Shown: positions 1 to 8,261 of the stretch, in pieces | Layout of the letters: the number at the start of each line of letters is the position of its first letter | How positions within the stretch are numbered: position 1 is the stretch's first letter | DNA from: RGIG3009 sp045578625 | Lineage (GTDB): Bacteria > Bacillota > Clostridia > Oscillospirales > Acutalibacteraceae | Assembly (NCBI GenBank): GCA_045578625.1 | Contig: JAZNKN010000023.1 | Coordinates: 1-45,808 of the forward strand | DNA length: 45,808 nucleotides | Direction of reading: 5' to 3' | Notes under the pieces: generated by a model | Seen by the model: only the letters and a program-made list of their open reading frames with translations | Told to the model about the DNA's origin: nothing | Database searches by the model: none | Made by a program: the position numbers and the translations under genes

Positions 1-71
1 CATAGCTCAGTCGGTAGAGCACGCGGCTGTTAACCGCGGTGTCGTTGGTTCGAGTCCAACTGGGGGAGCCA
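1..71 (+). tRNA. tRNA-Asn (GTT), 5' end cut by window edge
   Basis: The D-arm, an anticodon loop reading ctGTTaa between cgcgg and ccgcg, a T-arm ggttcgagtcc and a 3' end gcca with the Asn discriminator G are all visible. The acceptor 3' strand tggggga needs a 5' partner tccccca, of which only the last bases are inside the window, so about five bases are missing. CCA is encoded. Confidence 0.95.
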
Positions 72-73
72 AA

Positions 74-110
74 AAAGAAAGACACGATGAAAATCGTGTC
101 TTTCTTTTTG
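74..110 (+). terminator. Rho-independent terminator of tRNA-Asn
   Basis: A stem at 77-88 (gaaagacacgat) pairs perfectly with 93-104 across a GAAA loop and is followed by a T-run. Flanking A and T runs extend the pairing. It starts directly after the tRNA CCA. Confidence 0.9.
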
Positions 111-115
111 TGTTT

Positions 116-199
116 GTGTCCACAGGACACAATATCGTTTGACCGCTTGCGGTCAACATCATTTCGTGCTATGCACGAACATCATTCCGCTTTGGTGGA
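116..199. repeat. Modular hairpin array, AACATCATT spacer type
   Basis: Four short hairpins stand in a row: GTGTCC/GGACAC (116-130), TTGACCGC/GCGGTCAA (139-156), TTCGTGC/GCACGAA (163-179) and a decayed one at 186-199. They are separated by the 9-mer AACATCATT at 155-163 and 178-186, with a variant AATATCGTT at 131-139. Stem sequences differ, spacers are conserved and stems overlap the spacer ends by one or two bases. No reading frame or T-run is associated. The spacer's reverse complement, AATGATGTT, matches 7 of 9 bases of the spacer at 45163-45235. Confidence 0.75.
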
Positions 200-268
200 C
201 ACAAAACTATGTGACACTGCGTATCAAGGATGTTATACCTTAGAGAATGGTATTGCTTTTTGTACAAG

Positions 269-299
269 AAAAGAGACTGCTCCGGAGAGCAGTCTCTTT
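269..299 (-). terminator. Bidirectional terminator after the acidic lipoprotein gene
   Basis: A perfect 13-bp stem AAAGAGACTGCTC pairs across a CGGA loop, with A/T runs on both sides. It lies 15 bp past the stop codon of the minus-strand gene at 314-625. Confidence 0.85.
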
Positions 300-313
300 G
301 TTGTATCAACGGA

Positions 314-625
314 TTACAGATCGTAAGCCTCTTCCAGCTTCTCGCCGAGCTCTTCGACAGCCTCTTCGAACTCGTCAGCAGCATCCTCGTCCTTGTCCTT
401 GAGGTCGTCATAGATGTCCTCATAGTCCTCGCCGAACTCGCCGATCTCTTCCATCAGCTCCATGACCTTGTCCTCGTCCTCGTCTTCAACGGCTTCGATG
501 AATTCGTCGACCAGGGCTTCCATTTCCTTCAGGAACTTGTCAGCGGCTTTCTGCTCCTTGGACTTGCAGGCGGTCAGACACACGAGCATCAGAACGACCA
601 GCAACAATGCGGCTACTTTTCTCAT
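314..625 (-). CDS. Small acidic lipoprotein of unknown function
   Basis: A 103-residue protein starts MRKVAALLL at an ATG preceded by GAGGAGG six bases away, which decides the start over a TTG further upstream. The signal peptide ends in a lipobox LTAC (Cys20), so the mature protein should be lipid-anchored outside the membrane. The remaining 80 residues are highly charged, mostly Glu and Asp, with heptad-like spacing suggesting a helical or coiled-coil rod. No family was recognised; similar short acidic lipoproteins are common in Clostridia. It has its own promoter and terminator and so appears monocistronic. Function cannot be inferred. Confidence 0.85.
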   Translation of the reverse strand: MRKVAALLLVVLMLVCLTACKSKEQKAADKFLKEMEALVDEFIEAVEDEDEDKVMELMEEIGEFGEDYEDIYDDLKDKDEDAADEFEEAVEELGEKLEEAYDL

Positions 626-670
626 AATGATCCTCCTCAAATTGTAAATATTACGGATAACCGTGTATTC

Positions 671-699
671 ATCATAACACTGTCCGCGAAAAAAGTCAA
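671..699 (-). promoter_or_regulatory. Promoter of the acidic lipoprotein gene
   Basis: On the minus strand there is -35 TTGACT (694-699), a 17-bp spacer and -10 TATGAT (671-676) with an upstream TG (extended -10). It lies 46 bp before the start codon. Confidence 0.75.
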
Positions 700-802
700 C
701 TTATGTCGACGATTTTATTGAAATATTGTATACAAATTCTGAAAATCGTCATGGTAAAATACAAGTGCATTTCACAGGGTCAATTTTGACCGAAACAAAA
801 TA

Positions 803-839
803 AACGCCGTCCTGTTTTGCGGTTTTACAGTACGGCGTT
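803..839 (-). terminator. Terminator of the amidohydrolase gene
   Basis: AACGCCGT pairs with ACGGCGTT, with an inner CTGT/ACAG helix. On the minus strand it is followed by a T-rich tract. It sits just past the stop codon of the gene at 843-1634. Confidence 0.7.
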
Positions 840-842
840 CTT

Positions 843-1634
843 TTATATACCAAGCAAGCGCTGTGCGTTTTTGTGGGTGATGTTGTCCATATCCGACTCG
901 CTGAGCCCGAGCGTGGACAGCAAGCGCATCTCCATGGGAACAGTGTGCCACGGGGTATCGGTACCGAATACCAGTTTCTCCGTCCCGTGCTTTTCCAAGA
1001 TCTTTTCGGCGTAATACTTCGGCATCATCGAATAGCCGAAGGAGGTATCCAGATAAATATCGCTACCGCACAGATAGCAAAGGGTGTCCTCGTTGCAGTT
1101 GACACCGCCCCAGTGTGCTGCTATTACCGGCGAATCAAACCACGCAAGAGCTTTGATCATCTTATCCGGTGTGCCGCCGTATGGCGGCGGAAAGCCATAA
1201 TCAAACCCGGCGTGAAACACCGTGATGAGACCCAATGCGGAGATCTTCTTGTAGATCGGCTTCATTTTGGGATCGTCCACCTCAAAGCCCTGATAATCGG
1301 GGTGAAGCTTGACACCCTTCATACCAAGTGACTTGATGCGCTCCAATTCCTCCAACGCATCGGGACTGTCGGGAAACACCGAACCGAATGCGAACATATC
1401 GGTCTCATTATTCACAGAGGCGGCAAAATCGTTCACACTGGGCTGCTGATGCGCATTGGTCGCGATATTCAGCACAACGGCGGTATCCACGCCGTTGTTT
1501 CGCATTGATTCCCGGAGACCGGCGACCGTGCCGTTGGTATACGGTTGCAGACCGCCGGACGCGTGTGCCAGTTTGGCGACGGCACGTTCTGCGATCTTGT
1601 CCGGAAAACAGTGAGTGTGAAAATCGATCAGCAT
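843..1634 (-). CDS. Amidohydrolase family metal-dependent hydrolase (TIM barrel)
   Basis: The 263-residue protein starts MLIDFHTH; the ATG follows GGAGG with nine bases between, which rules out the longer frame upstream. It has amidohydrolase-2 type signatures: the N-terminal HxH metal motif (His6, His8), KLHPDYQ and VFHAG strands carrying further ligands, AAHWGG, and the terminal FGTDTPW with the catalytic Asp. The family contains decarboxylases, lactonases and other C-C or C-N hydrolases, so the substrate cannot be given. No signal peptide is present, so it is cytoplasmic. It is a single gene between its own promoter and terminator, and the neighbours give no clue to a pathway. Confidence 0.85.
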   Translation of the reverse strand: MLIDFHTHCFPDKIAERAVAKLAHASGGLQPYTNGTVAGLRESMRNNGVDTAVVLNIATNAHQQPSVNDFAASVNNETDMFAFGSVFPDSPDALEELERIKSLGMKGVKLHPDYQGFEVDDPKMKPIYKKISALGLITVFHAGFDYGFPPPYGGTPDKMIKALAWFDSPVIAAHWGGVNCNEDTLCYLCGSDIYLDTSFGYSMMPKYYAEKILEKHGTEKLVFGTDTPWHTVPMEMRLLSTLGLSESDMDNITHKNAQRLLGI

Positions 1635-1667
1635 TTTGCAGACCTCCAAAAAAAGAAACTTACCGGT

Positions 1668-1696
1668 ATTATACCCCCTTTTTTCGGTTTTTTCAA
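1668..1696 (-). promoter_or_regulatory. Promoter of the amidohydrolase gene
   Basis: Minus strand: -35 TTGAAA (1691-1696), 17-bp spacer, -10 TATAAT (1668-1673), 33 bp before the start codon. Confidence 0.7.
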
Positions 1697-1713
1697 TCAA
1701 AAGCGCAAAAGAG

Positions 1714-1745
1714 AAACAGGGCAAGCCTTCGCTTGCCCTGTTTTC
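1714..1745 (-). terminator. Terminator of the zinc-ribbon operon
   Basis: AAACAGGGCAAGC pairs with GCTTGCCCTGTTT across a CTTC loop, followed on the minus strand by a T-rich tract, 14 bp past the stop of the last zinc-ribbon gene. Confidence 0.85.
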
Positions 1746-1758
1746 GGTTGCAAAAGGA

Positions 1759-2403
1759 TCAATAGATATCGACTTCGACAACCTGCCACTTGCTGCCGTA
1801 CTTGATCAGCACGATCTCGCCGTCGTACTCGATCTTCTCGCTGCCGTCTTTGACGGTGATGTCGAGTTCCACCTCACGGATGGCCTTGATCTTGTCAACT
1901 TCGACATCGATCTTCTTGTCGAGATACTCTTCCATGTCTTTGAGAGAATCTTCGAGTTCGTCCTTCATGTCGTCGAGCTTCTCTTTGTCATAATCATCGA
2001 TATCGGTGATCTTGTAGGAAACCTTGTAATCGTTGCCGACCGCATCCTCCCAGTACTCCTGAGCAGACTCGATCTCCGCCTTGTAGGAATCCTTCAGATC
2101 GTCGGTCATGTCGGCCATCCACTCGGGAGTGATGTCGACCAGAATGGAGGGTTCGTCCTTCGTGAACGCCTTAAAGACCTTCTTGACAGCACCCTTGTGA
2201 CCGCCGCCGGCCAGCAGAACGATAACCACGATCAGAACGATGACCGCCGCCAGAGCGATAGCGCCAAGCTTGATGACCTTGGGATCCAGTTTCGAAGCCT
2301 TCGCCTCTACCGGAGCTTCACCCTCCAGAGGAGTGCCGCAGTTGCCGCACACGACCGCGGTATCATCCGACTGATAACCGCAATTTCCACAGAACTTTGC
2401 CAT
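1759..2403 (-). CDS. Zinc-ribbon membrane protein with acidic extracytoplasmic domain
   Basis: A protein of 214 residues. Residues 1-27 form a four-cysteine zinc ribbon (MAKFCGNCG followed by VVCGNCG). A hydrophobic segment at about 48-67 is a single membrane helix. The C-terminal 145 residues are acidic and lysine-rich, with a DUF4878-like look (small alpha+beta domain ending in strands such as IEYDGEIVLIKYG). This ribbon/helix/outer-domain layout is common in Firmicutes proteins of unknown function. It is the last gene of a three-gene operon whose members all carry zinc ribbons. The start is supported by AAAGGCGG upstream. No enzymatic motif was seen. Confidence 0.85.
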   Translation of the reverse strand: MAKFCGNCGYQSDDTAVVCGNCGTPLEGEAPVEAKASKLDPKVIKLGAIALAAVIVLIVVIVLLAGGGHKGAVKKVFKAFTKDEPSILVDITPEWMADMTDDLKDSYKAEIESAQEYWEDAVGNDYKVSYKITDIDDYDKEKLDDMKDELEDSLKDMEEYLDKKIDVEVDKIKAIREVELDITVKDGSEKIEYDGEIVLIKYGSKWQVVEVDIY

Positions 2404-2485
2404 AAATAAAACCGCCTTTCATATTTTGTAATTATTCCACCTCGCGGTGGTTATTACCGTATGTTTAGTTGCCCCCGACGTTATG

Positions 2486-3745
2486 TCAGGCAGCCTGACG
2501 GGCGCGACGCTTGACCACGACCTTGCGAACGATGGCGCGCACCACCAGGATGGCCACGCCCAGCAGGAAAAGAACCGCAAAAATGCCAAGGTTGGCAACC
2601 AGTACGTTGCCCAAAAGAATGCCGATAACCGAACCACCGAAAACGGATTTCAAAATAACCGGCAGGCCGACCGCAATCAAGGTGAACACGGTATACGTAC
2701 CGCCGATAACCGTAAATACCACGCCGGCACCGATACCCGCCTGTGACAGACTGTTAAAGCACAGGCCGACCAAGCACAGCGCCACCATCAGCAACAGAAT
2801 GACCAACGTAAAGTAGGACAGGCCAATGTTCAAGGCATAATACGCCGCGGGTACTTCTTCCTTGATGATCGCCGCACTGATATCCTCCAACACCTCGTCA
2901 TCCACCAACCAGTCCGCCAGTTCGTCCAATGATTCGTTGGAAATATCGACATCAAACTCGCGGTTAATGACCGAACGGTTCTTGCGGAGCAGCGTACGCA
3001 CCTCGGATTTGGAGATCTCAAAATCGTCGGTACCGTTGTAGATGTCGCTCATATACGCGGCAATGGTCTCCGCCATAAACTCCTTGATCGTGGATTCTTG
3101 CACGAACGAATCGACCTGCTTATCCGAAATAGTGGTATCAAAATTCTGGTCGAAGTAATCGGACAGGTAATCCACAAAGGTCCACGACTCATCGCCGTAA
3201 TCCGCTTCGGGATCATCGTTGGGTTCCGTATAAATACCATTCAGGAGATCGGCATAGTCAATGTCTTCCATCATCGACAGGATGGTATTCTCACTGGTGG
3301 TATGCCGCACACAGATGATCGCAACCGACAGCAACGTCGTCACGAATAGAATGATGGACAGCATAATGGTGATAAGAACCTTGCCCACACCGGAACCCTT
3401 TTTCTTATACACGACGGGTGCGGGAGAGATCTGTTCGGCAACATACGCCTCCTCCGCGGGAGGGGCTTCGACTGCCACGGCGGCAACAGGCTCATTAAGA
3501 ACAGCCTCAGCCGCTCCATCAAGTACGGGAACTTCGGCAGGCGCTTCCTCAACCGTTGGCGCTTGCGCCTTGGTACAGTTCGGGCAAGTGCCTGTCTGAT
3601 CATCCAAAGGCGTGCCGCATTGCGTGCAGAAATTCAACTTGCGAGGCGGATTGTTCAGCGCCTCCAGCTTTTCACGGTCGCAAGACGGACAAAGACTGGA
3701 AGAGGTATCCAACGGCGCACCACAACGGGAACAGAATTTCGCCAT
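2486..3745 (-). CDS. Double zinc-ribbon multi-pass membrane protein
   Basis: The 419-residue protein has two N-terminal zinc ribbons (CSRCG with CPSC, then CTQCG with CPNC, within the first 58 residues). An Ala/Pro/Glu-rich linker follows, then a membrane helix near 120-146, an extracytoplasmic acidic region of about 150 residues, and three hydrophobic helices in the last 120 residues before a basic tail (KVVVKRRARQ). It shares the MAKFC start with its downstream neighbour. No catalytic motif is visible. A role as a membrane sensor or envelope scaffold is possible but not shown. AAAGGTGG precedes the ATG. Confidence 0.85.
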   Translation of the reverse strand: MAKFCSRCGAPLDTSSSLCPSCDREKLEALNNPPRKLNFCTQCGTPLDDQTGTCPNCTKAQAPTVEEAPAEVPVLDGAAEAVLNEPVAAVAVEAPPAEEAYVAEQISPAPVVYKKKGSGVGKVLITIMLSIILFVTTLLSVAIICVRHTTSENTILSMMEDIDYADLLNGIYTEPNDDPEADYGDESWTFVDYLSDYFDQNFDTTISDKQVDSFVQESTIKEFMAETIAAYMSDIYNGTDDFEISKSEVRTLLRKNRSVINREFDVDISNESLDELADWLVDDEVLEDISAAIIKEEVPAAYYALNIGLSYFTLVILLLMVALCLVGLCFNSLSQAGIGAGVVFTVIGGTYTVFTLIAVGLPVILKSVFGGSVIGILLGNVLVANLGIFAVLFLLGVAILVVRAIVRKVVVKRRARQAA

Positions 3746-3769
3746 AACACAACCACCTTTTTCAAAAAA

Positions 3770-4393
3770 TCAAAGCTTTGTGCCGCATTCTACGCAGAAA
3801 GCCGAACCGGACTCACAGGTGGTACCGCATTTCGTGCAGAAACGCATCGCCGGCACTGCCGGCGTCGCGGCAGGAACAGCAGGCTGAGCAGCCTCCGACT
3901 GCGGGGTCGGCTGAACCGGAGCAGAAACCGCCTGAAGAATATCGACGGTGGGTCTGCCGCAGGAGGTGCAAAAACGCACGTCTTTGGGAACGATCTGACC
4001 GCAGGCGGTGCAACGGATCGAATTATCATCCAGTACCTTGCGCGGCATCGGCGCACCGCAGGTGCTGCAGAATGCAACCGTGTTCGGCACCATCTCACCG
4101 CATTTTTCACACTTTACGTAGCCCTTGATACGCTGGATTTGCTCCTTGTTATCACGGATCAGCGCCTCGGCTTCACGGATGGTCGTTACCATGCCGGCGA
4201 AATCCGGCTCGTGATCCGCCGCATGCATGGCAACATACAGCTTACCGATCTGCAGATAACAGTTGTTTATCTGTTTCTCCGCTTCGCTGATCGCGGAGTT
4301 CAAGCGGGAAACTTCCGACATATCCTGGGTCTTTTGAACCACCGATTGACCGGCTTGCGAGATCTTTTTCCCCAGATCGTCAAAAAAAGCCAC
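3770..4393 (-). CDS. Cytoplasmic protein with coiled coil and three zinc ribbons
   Basis: This is the first gene of the zinc-ribbon operon (207 residues). It starts at GTG: AGGAGGG stands seven bases upstream and no ATG fits. Residues 1-90 are helical with heptad character. Then come three zinc ribbons: CEKCGEMVPNTVAFCSTCG, CTACGQ with FCTSCG, and at the C-terminus CTKCGT with CVECG, the last two separated by a Pro/Ala linker. There is no membrane segment, unlike the next two genes. Such stacked ribbons usually mediate protein or nucleic-acid contacts; a partner role for the two membrane proteins is an inference from operon structure. Confidence 0.85.
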   Translation of the reverse strand: MAFFDDLGKKISQAGQSVVQKTQDMSEVSRLNSAISEAEKQINNCYLQIGKLYVAMHAADHEPDFAGMVTTIREAEALIRDNKEQIQRIKGYVKCEKCGEMVPNTVAFCSTCGAPMPRKVLDDNSIRCTACGQIVPKDVRFCTSCGRPTVDILQAVSAPVQPTPQSEAAQPAVPAATPAVPAMRFCTKCGTTCESGSAFCVECGTKL

Positions 4394-4447
4394 CGTAGTT
4401 CCCTCCTAATAACTGCATAAATACACAAAATCCAGTAATATAGTTTG

Positions 4448-4476
4448 ATTTTACCACAAGATATCGTATTATGCAA
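4448..4476 (-). promoter_or_regulatory. Promoter of the zinc-ribbon operon
   Basis: Minus strand: -35 TTGCAT (4471-4476), 17-bp spacer, extended -10 TGGTAAAAT (core 4448-4453). It is divergent from the promoter at 4512-4540. Confidence 0.7.
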
Positions 4477-4511
4477 TATGGAATTTGGGCGTTTTCCAAA
4501 AATTTTCTCTC

Positions 4512-4540
4512 TTGACTTGCCATTTTATATTCAGTATAGT
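4512..4540 (+). promoter_or_regulatory. Promoter of the MBL-fold hydrolase gene
   Basis: -35 TTGACT (4512-4517), 17-bp spacer, -10 TATAGT (4535-4540), 20 bp before the ATG. Confidence 0.8.
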
Positions 4541-4560
4541 TAACAGTGAGGTGAACACGT

Positions 4561-5427
4561 ATGAATACTCAAACAAAGCTATATATGCTGACTGAAACCA
4601 GCCCATTTATGATGTCGTTTGTCATTGTCACACAAAACAATCAGGTGATCGTCATCGACGGCGGACGCCCTGCGGATATGCCTCTGCTGAAGGAATACGT
4701 CGGCGGACGGCACATCGCGGCATGGATCCTGACCCATGCTCACTGCGATCACATCAGCGGATTTGTTCACGAGCTGAAAGAAAACAGCGGAAAAGATTTC
4801 AATATTGGCGCTGTCTACTATAATTTTCCACCGTACAGCCTCATTGATAACCATAACGTGCCTGATTATGAGTATATGGCACGTGAGCTAAGGGGATGCC
4901 TGCCGGTCTTCGCCGAGATCGAGCCGCTCATCCGCGATAAAGCCCACATTGTACAACAGGGAGACACGATCCAAATCGACGAATGCCGCATTGACTTTTT
5001 GTATGCCTACCACGAGGGGCTGACCGTCAATCTGATGAATGACAGTTCTCTGGTATTCAAACTGACCACGCCCAATAAAACGGTGCTGTTTTTGGGCGAT
5101 CTGGGTCCGGAGGGCGGCGATGTGCTGTACCGCGAATCCCGACACCTGCTCCATGCAGATATCGTCCAGATGGCGCATCACGGCCACATGAACGTAGGGA
5201 TGGAGGTCTATGCCGCCATCGGCGCCGAAGCGTGCTTGTGGTGCGCGCCCGATTGGCTGTATGCCGAGGAAGAGGTACCGGACTATCTGGCAGACAAAAA
5301 ATACCTGGCCCCCTCTCTCAGTCGTCTGCGAATGTACGGTACAGCCGTAACACGGCGCTGGATGGAACAACTCGGCGCAACAACGCATTACGTGACCAAG
5401 GACGGCACGCAAACGATCGAATTATAA
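4561..5427 (+). CDS. MBL-fold metallo-hydrolase
   Basis: A 288-residue beta-lactamase-fold hydrolase. The first metal motif is HAHCDH (within THAHCDHISG, about residue 59). Further ligands are in FLGDLGPEGG and in MAHHGHMN, the latter typical of the ComEC/Rec2-type subgroup. There is no signal peptide or membrane helix, so this is a stand-alone cytoplasmic hydrolase rather than ComEC itself. Substrate is unknown; relatives act on phosphodiesters or thioesters. It is monocistronic, with a strong promoter upstream and a terminator directly after the stop codon. Confidence 0.85.
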   Translation: MNTQTKLYMLTETSPFMMSFVIVTQNNQVIVIDGGRPADMPLLKEYVGGRHIAAWILTHAHCDHISGFVHELKENSGKDFNIGAVYYNFPPYSLIDNHNVPDYEYMARELRGCLPVFAEIEPLIRDKAHIVQQGDTIQIDECRIDFLYAYHEGLTVNLMNDSSLVFKLTTPNKTVLFLGDLGPEGGDVLYRESRHLLHADIVQMAHHGHMNVGMEVYAAIGAEACLWCAPDWLYAEEEVPDYLADKKYLAPSLSRLRMYGTAVTRRWMEQLGATTHYVTKDGTQTIEL

Positions 5428-5430
5428 GCA

Positions 5431-5460
5431 AAAACAGCCTTTTTGGTAAGGCTGTTTTTT
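5431..5460 (+). terminator. Terminator of the MBL-fold gene
   Basis: AAAACAGCC pairs with GGCTGTTTT across a 10-base loop and continues into six T residues, four bases past the stop. Confidence 0.85.
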
Positions 5461-5496
5461 GTATACGGAACTATCATCGGGCGGCGGTTATCTTTC

Positions 5497-5526
5497 TTGA
5501 CACGACTGCTTCCTATATGATATGAT
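5497..5526 (+). promoter_or_regulatory. Promoter of the Ca2+-ATPase gene
   Basis: -35 consensus TTGACA (5497-5502), 18-bp spacer, -10 TATGAT (5521-5526). It gives a leader of about 75 nt before the ATG at 5610. Confidence 0.75.
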
Positions 5527-5547
5527 GGCAGTAGTTTCTATGATGGG

Positions 5548-5580
5548 GAGTTTTAGGATTTTCTCGCATACTCTCCCCTC
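5548..5580 (+). promoter_or_regulatory. Leader hairpin before the Ca2+-ATPase gene
   Basis: GGGGAG pairs with CTCCCC within the untranslated leader, across a loop of about 20 bases. No T-run follows, so it is not a terminator. It could modulate translation or be a small regulatory RNA element. No known riboswitch consensus was recognised, including the manganese yybP-ykoY type that often precedes such pumps. Confidence 0.35.
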
Positions 5581-5609
5581 TTGGGCAAGCACGAAAGGAG
5601 CGCATTGGT

Positions 5610-8246
5610 ATGAAGTTTTATTGTGAAGGATCAAGCGCGGTTCTGGAGGAACTGAACTCCACCGCTGAAGGTCTTACACAGGCTGAAGCCGAAAAACGGT
5701 TGGCGGAAAACGGCAAAAACAAGTTGGATGCCGCACCGGGTAAATCCCTTATCCGTCGCTTTTTGGAGCAGCTCGCTGACCCAATGATCATCATTCTCCT
5801 GGTTGCCGCCGCGATCAGCGGTGTGCTGGGCGTGGTGGAGAACGAGGGCTTTACGGATGTTATCATCATCCTTGCCGTCGTTATCATCAACGCGGTGCTG
5901 GGTGTATACCAGGAAAGCAAGGCCGAAAAAGCCATCGAGGCTCTGCAGGAAATGTCCGCCGCCACCTCCAAGGTGCTGCGTGATGGCCGTATCGTGACCA
6001 TCCACAGCGAGGATCTGGTGGTCGGTGACGTGGTACTGCTGGAGGCCGGTGACGCCGTCCCTGCTGATGCTCGTATTCTGGAAAGTGCCAGTATGCAGGT
6101 GGAGGAAGCGGCGCTCACAGGTGAATCGGTGCCGGTAACCAAGTTTATCGACATTATCAACCTGTCAGACGGCCAGAAGGATGTGCCGCTGGGCGACCGC
6201 AAAAATATGGTCTATATGGGCGGTACCGTTGTGTACGGTCGCGGCACCGTTGTGGTGACCGGCACCGGTATGGACACCGAGATGGGCAAGATCGCCGGCG
6301 CATTGGCGCAGGCTGAGGAAGGCAAAACGCCTCTGCAGATCAAGTTGTCCCAACTGTCCAAGATCCTGACCTGGTTGGTGCTTGGTGTCTGCATCATCGT
6401 GTTCGGTGTGCAGATCCTGCGTGCCGAAAGCTTTAATTTTGGGTTGGTCCTTGACTCCTTTATGGTTGCTGTTTCGTTGGCGGTTGCCGCCATCCCCGAA
6501 GGCTTGGCCGCCGTCGTTACGGTGGTGCTGTCGATCGGTGTTACCAATATGTCCAAGCGTAACGCCATTATCCGTAAGCTGACGGCTGTGGAAACGCTGG
6601 GCTGCGCGCAGATCATCTGCTCCGACAAAACCGGTACGCTGACCCAGAACAAGATGACCGTCGTGGATCACTTCGGCGAGGATGCCGGTCATCTGGCCAC
6701 CGCAATGGCACTGTGCTGCGATGCCGAGTTGGATGCTGACGGTTCGGTGACCGGTGAGCCCACCGAGGCGGCGTTGGTCGTCTGGGCCAACACCCTCTCC
6801 CTCCCCAAGCCGGAGCTGAAGGCTGCTTTCCCCCGCTGCGGCGAGGCACCGTTCGATTCCGGCCGTAAGATGATGTCTACCGTTCATACCACAGCCGACG
6901 GCATCATTCAGTACACCAAGGGCGCTCCCGACGTGATCGTGGACAAATGCACACATTACCTCAAGGACGGCAAGGCCGTTCCGATGACGGAGGAGTTCCG
7001 CACCGAGATCATGGCCGCCAACAAGGCGATGGCCGACCGCGCTCTGCGCGTGCTTGCCTGTGCGGAACGTGTCTGGAGCGAGAAGCCGGAAAACTATGAG
7101 CCGGCAACGTTGGAGACCGATCTGTGCTTCGTCGGTCTGACCGGTATGATCGACCCCGTTCGCCCCGAAGTTAAAGACGCGATCGTGGAGTGCCGCAGCG
7201 CGGGTATCCGTCCCATTATGATCACCGGCGACCACGTGGACACCGCGATCGCCATCGCCAAGGAGCTTGGCATTCTGGACGAGAACAGCCGTGCCATCAC
7301 CGGCGCACAGCTCAACGAGATGAGCGACGAGGAATTTGAAAAAGAATTCCGCAATATCAGCGTTTATGCCCGCGTACAGCCGGAGCATAAGACCCGCATC
7401 GTCAACGCATGGCGCGGTGCCGGTTACGTCACGGCTATGACCGGTGACGGTGTCAACGATGCTCCGTCCATCAAGTCGGCAGATATCGGCGTGGGTATGG
7501 GTATTACCGGTACTGACGTTACCAAGAACGTCGCGGATATGGTACTGACCGATGACAACTTTGCCACCATCGTGGGCGCTGTTGAAGAAGGCCGTCGCAT
7601 CTACGATAACATCCGTAAGGCGATCCAGTTCCTTCTCGGCTCGAACATGAGCGAGGTCATCAGCATCTTTGTGGCAACGCTGCTGGGCTTCACCATCTTG
7701 CAGCCGGTGCATCTGCTGTGGATCAACCTGGTGACCGACTGCTTCCCGGCTCTGGCGCTGGGTATGGAAAAAGCGGAATCCAACATCATGCGCCGCAAGC
7801 CGCGTGATGCGAAGGCCGGCATCTTCTCCGGCGGTATGGGCTTCGACGTCCTGTATCAGGGTCTGCTGGTATCGGTTCTGGTCCTCATTTCCTACTTTGT
7901 CGGTCACTTTATGGAGTCCGGTAACTGGGCCGCGACCAACAGTGCAGACGGCACAACCATGGCGTTCCTGACCATGTCGATGGCAGAGATCTTCCACAGC
8001 CTGAATATGCGCTCGCAGCGCGGTAGCCTGTTCAAGATGGGATCGAACAATAAGATGCTGTATATCGCCGCTCTCGGCTCGTTTGTGGCTACTACGCTGG
8101 TGTGTGAAGTCCACTTCCTGGCACAAGCTTTCGGCTTTGTTGAGGTCAGCTTCGTCGAATACGCTATTGCGATCGCCATCGGCGCCTGCGTCATCCCGAT
8201 CGTGGAGATCGTCAAGTTCATTCAGCGCAAAACCGCTAAAGACTGA
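5610..8246 (+). CDS. Calcium-translocating P-type ATPase (SERCA/PMCA type)
   Basis: The 878-residue P2-type pump would move Ca2+ out of the cytoplasm at the expense of ATP. In order: N-terminal cation-ATPase domain; two helices near 57-98; the actuator loop TGES (170-173); M4 motif PEGL (296-299) with the ion-binding Glu; phosphorylation site DKTGTLT (Asp339); nucleotide-domain KGAP; hinge TGDGVNDAP near 612; and M5/M6 motifs NMSEV and NLVTDCFPALALG, which match the Ca2+-site residues Asn/Glu and Asn/Thr/Asp of SERCA. Length is normal and no regulatory tail is present. AAAGGAG precedes the ATG. Mn2+ transport is also possible in this family. Confidence 0.95.
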   Translation: MKFYCEGSSAVLEELNSTAEGLTQAEAEKRLAENGKNKLDAAPGKSLIRRFLEQLADPMIIILLVAAAISGVLGVVENEGFTDVIIILAVVIINAVLGVYQESKAEKAIEALQEMSAATSKVLRDGRIVTIHSEDLVVGDVVLLEAGDAVPADARILESASMQVEEAALTGESVPVTKFIDIINLSDGQKDVPLGDRKNMVYMGGTVVYGRGTVVVTGTGMDTEMGKIAGALAQAEEGKTPLQIKLSQLSKILTWLVLGVCIIVFGVQILRAESFNFGLVLDSFMVAVSLAVAAIPEGLAAVVTVVLSIGVTNMSKRNAIIRKLTAVETLGCAQIICSDKTGTLTQNKMTVVDHFGEDAGHLATAMALCCDAELDADGSVTGEPTEAALVVWANTLSLPKPELKAAFPRCGEAPFDSGRKMMSTVHTTADGIIQYTKGAPDVIVDKCTHYLKDGKAVPMTEEFRTEIMAANKAMADRALRVLACAERVWSEKPENYEPATLETDLCFVGLTGMIDPVRPEVKDAIVECRSAGIRPIMITGDHVDTAIAIAKELGILDENSRAITGAQLNEMSDEEFEKEFRNISVYARVQPEHKTRIVNAWRGAGYVTAMTGDGVNDAPSIKSADIGVGMGITGTDVTKNVADMVLTDDNFATIVGAVEEGRRIYDNIRKAIQFLLGSNMSEVISIFVATLLGFTILQPVHLLWINLVTDCFPALALGMEKAESNIMRRKPRDAKAGIFSGGMGFDVLYQGLLVSVLVLISYFVGHFMESGNWAATNSADGTTMAFLTMSMAEIFHSLNMRSQRGSLFKMGSNNKMLYIAALGSFVATTLVCEVHFLAQAFGFVEVSFVEYAIAIAIGACVIPIVEIVKFIQRKTAKD

Positions 8247-8261
8247 TCGAAACAATAAAAC

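Noticed and set aside
5526..5609. Manganese (yybP-ykoY) riboswitch before the P-type ATPase
   Set aside because: A GGGGAGT segment suggested it, but the conserved core loops and the usual length are absent.
6165..8255. A 696-residue open frame on the minus strand opposite the Ca2+-ATPase
   Set aside because: It is a shadow of the codon bias of the pump gene; the His- and Asp-rich translation has no family features.
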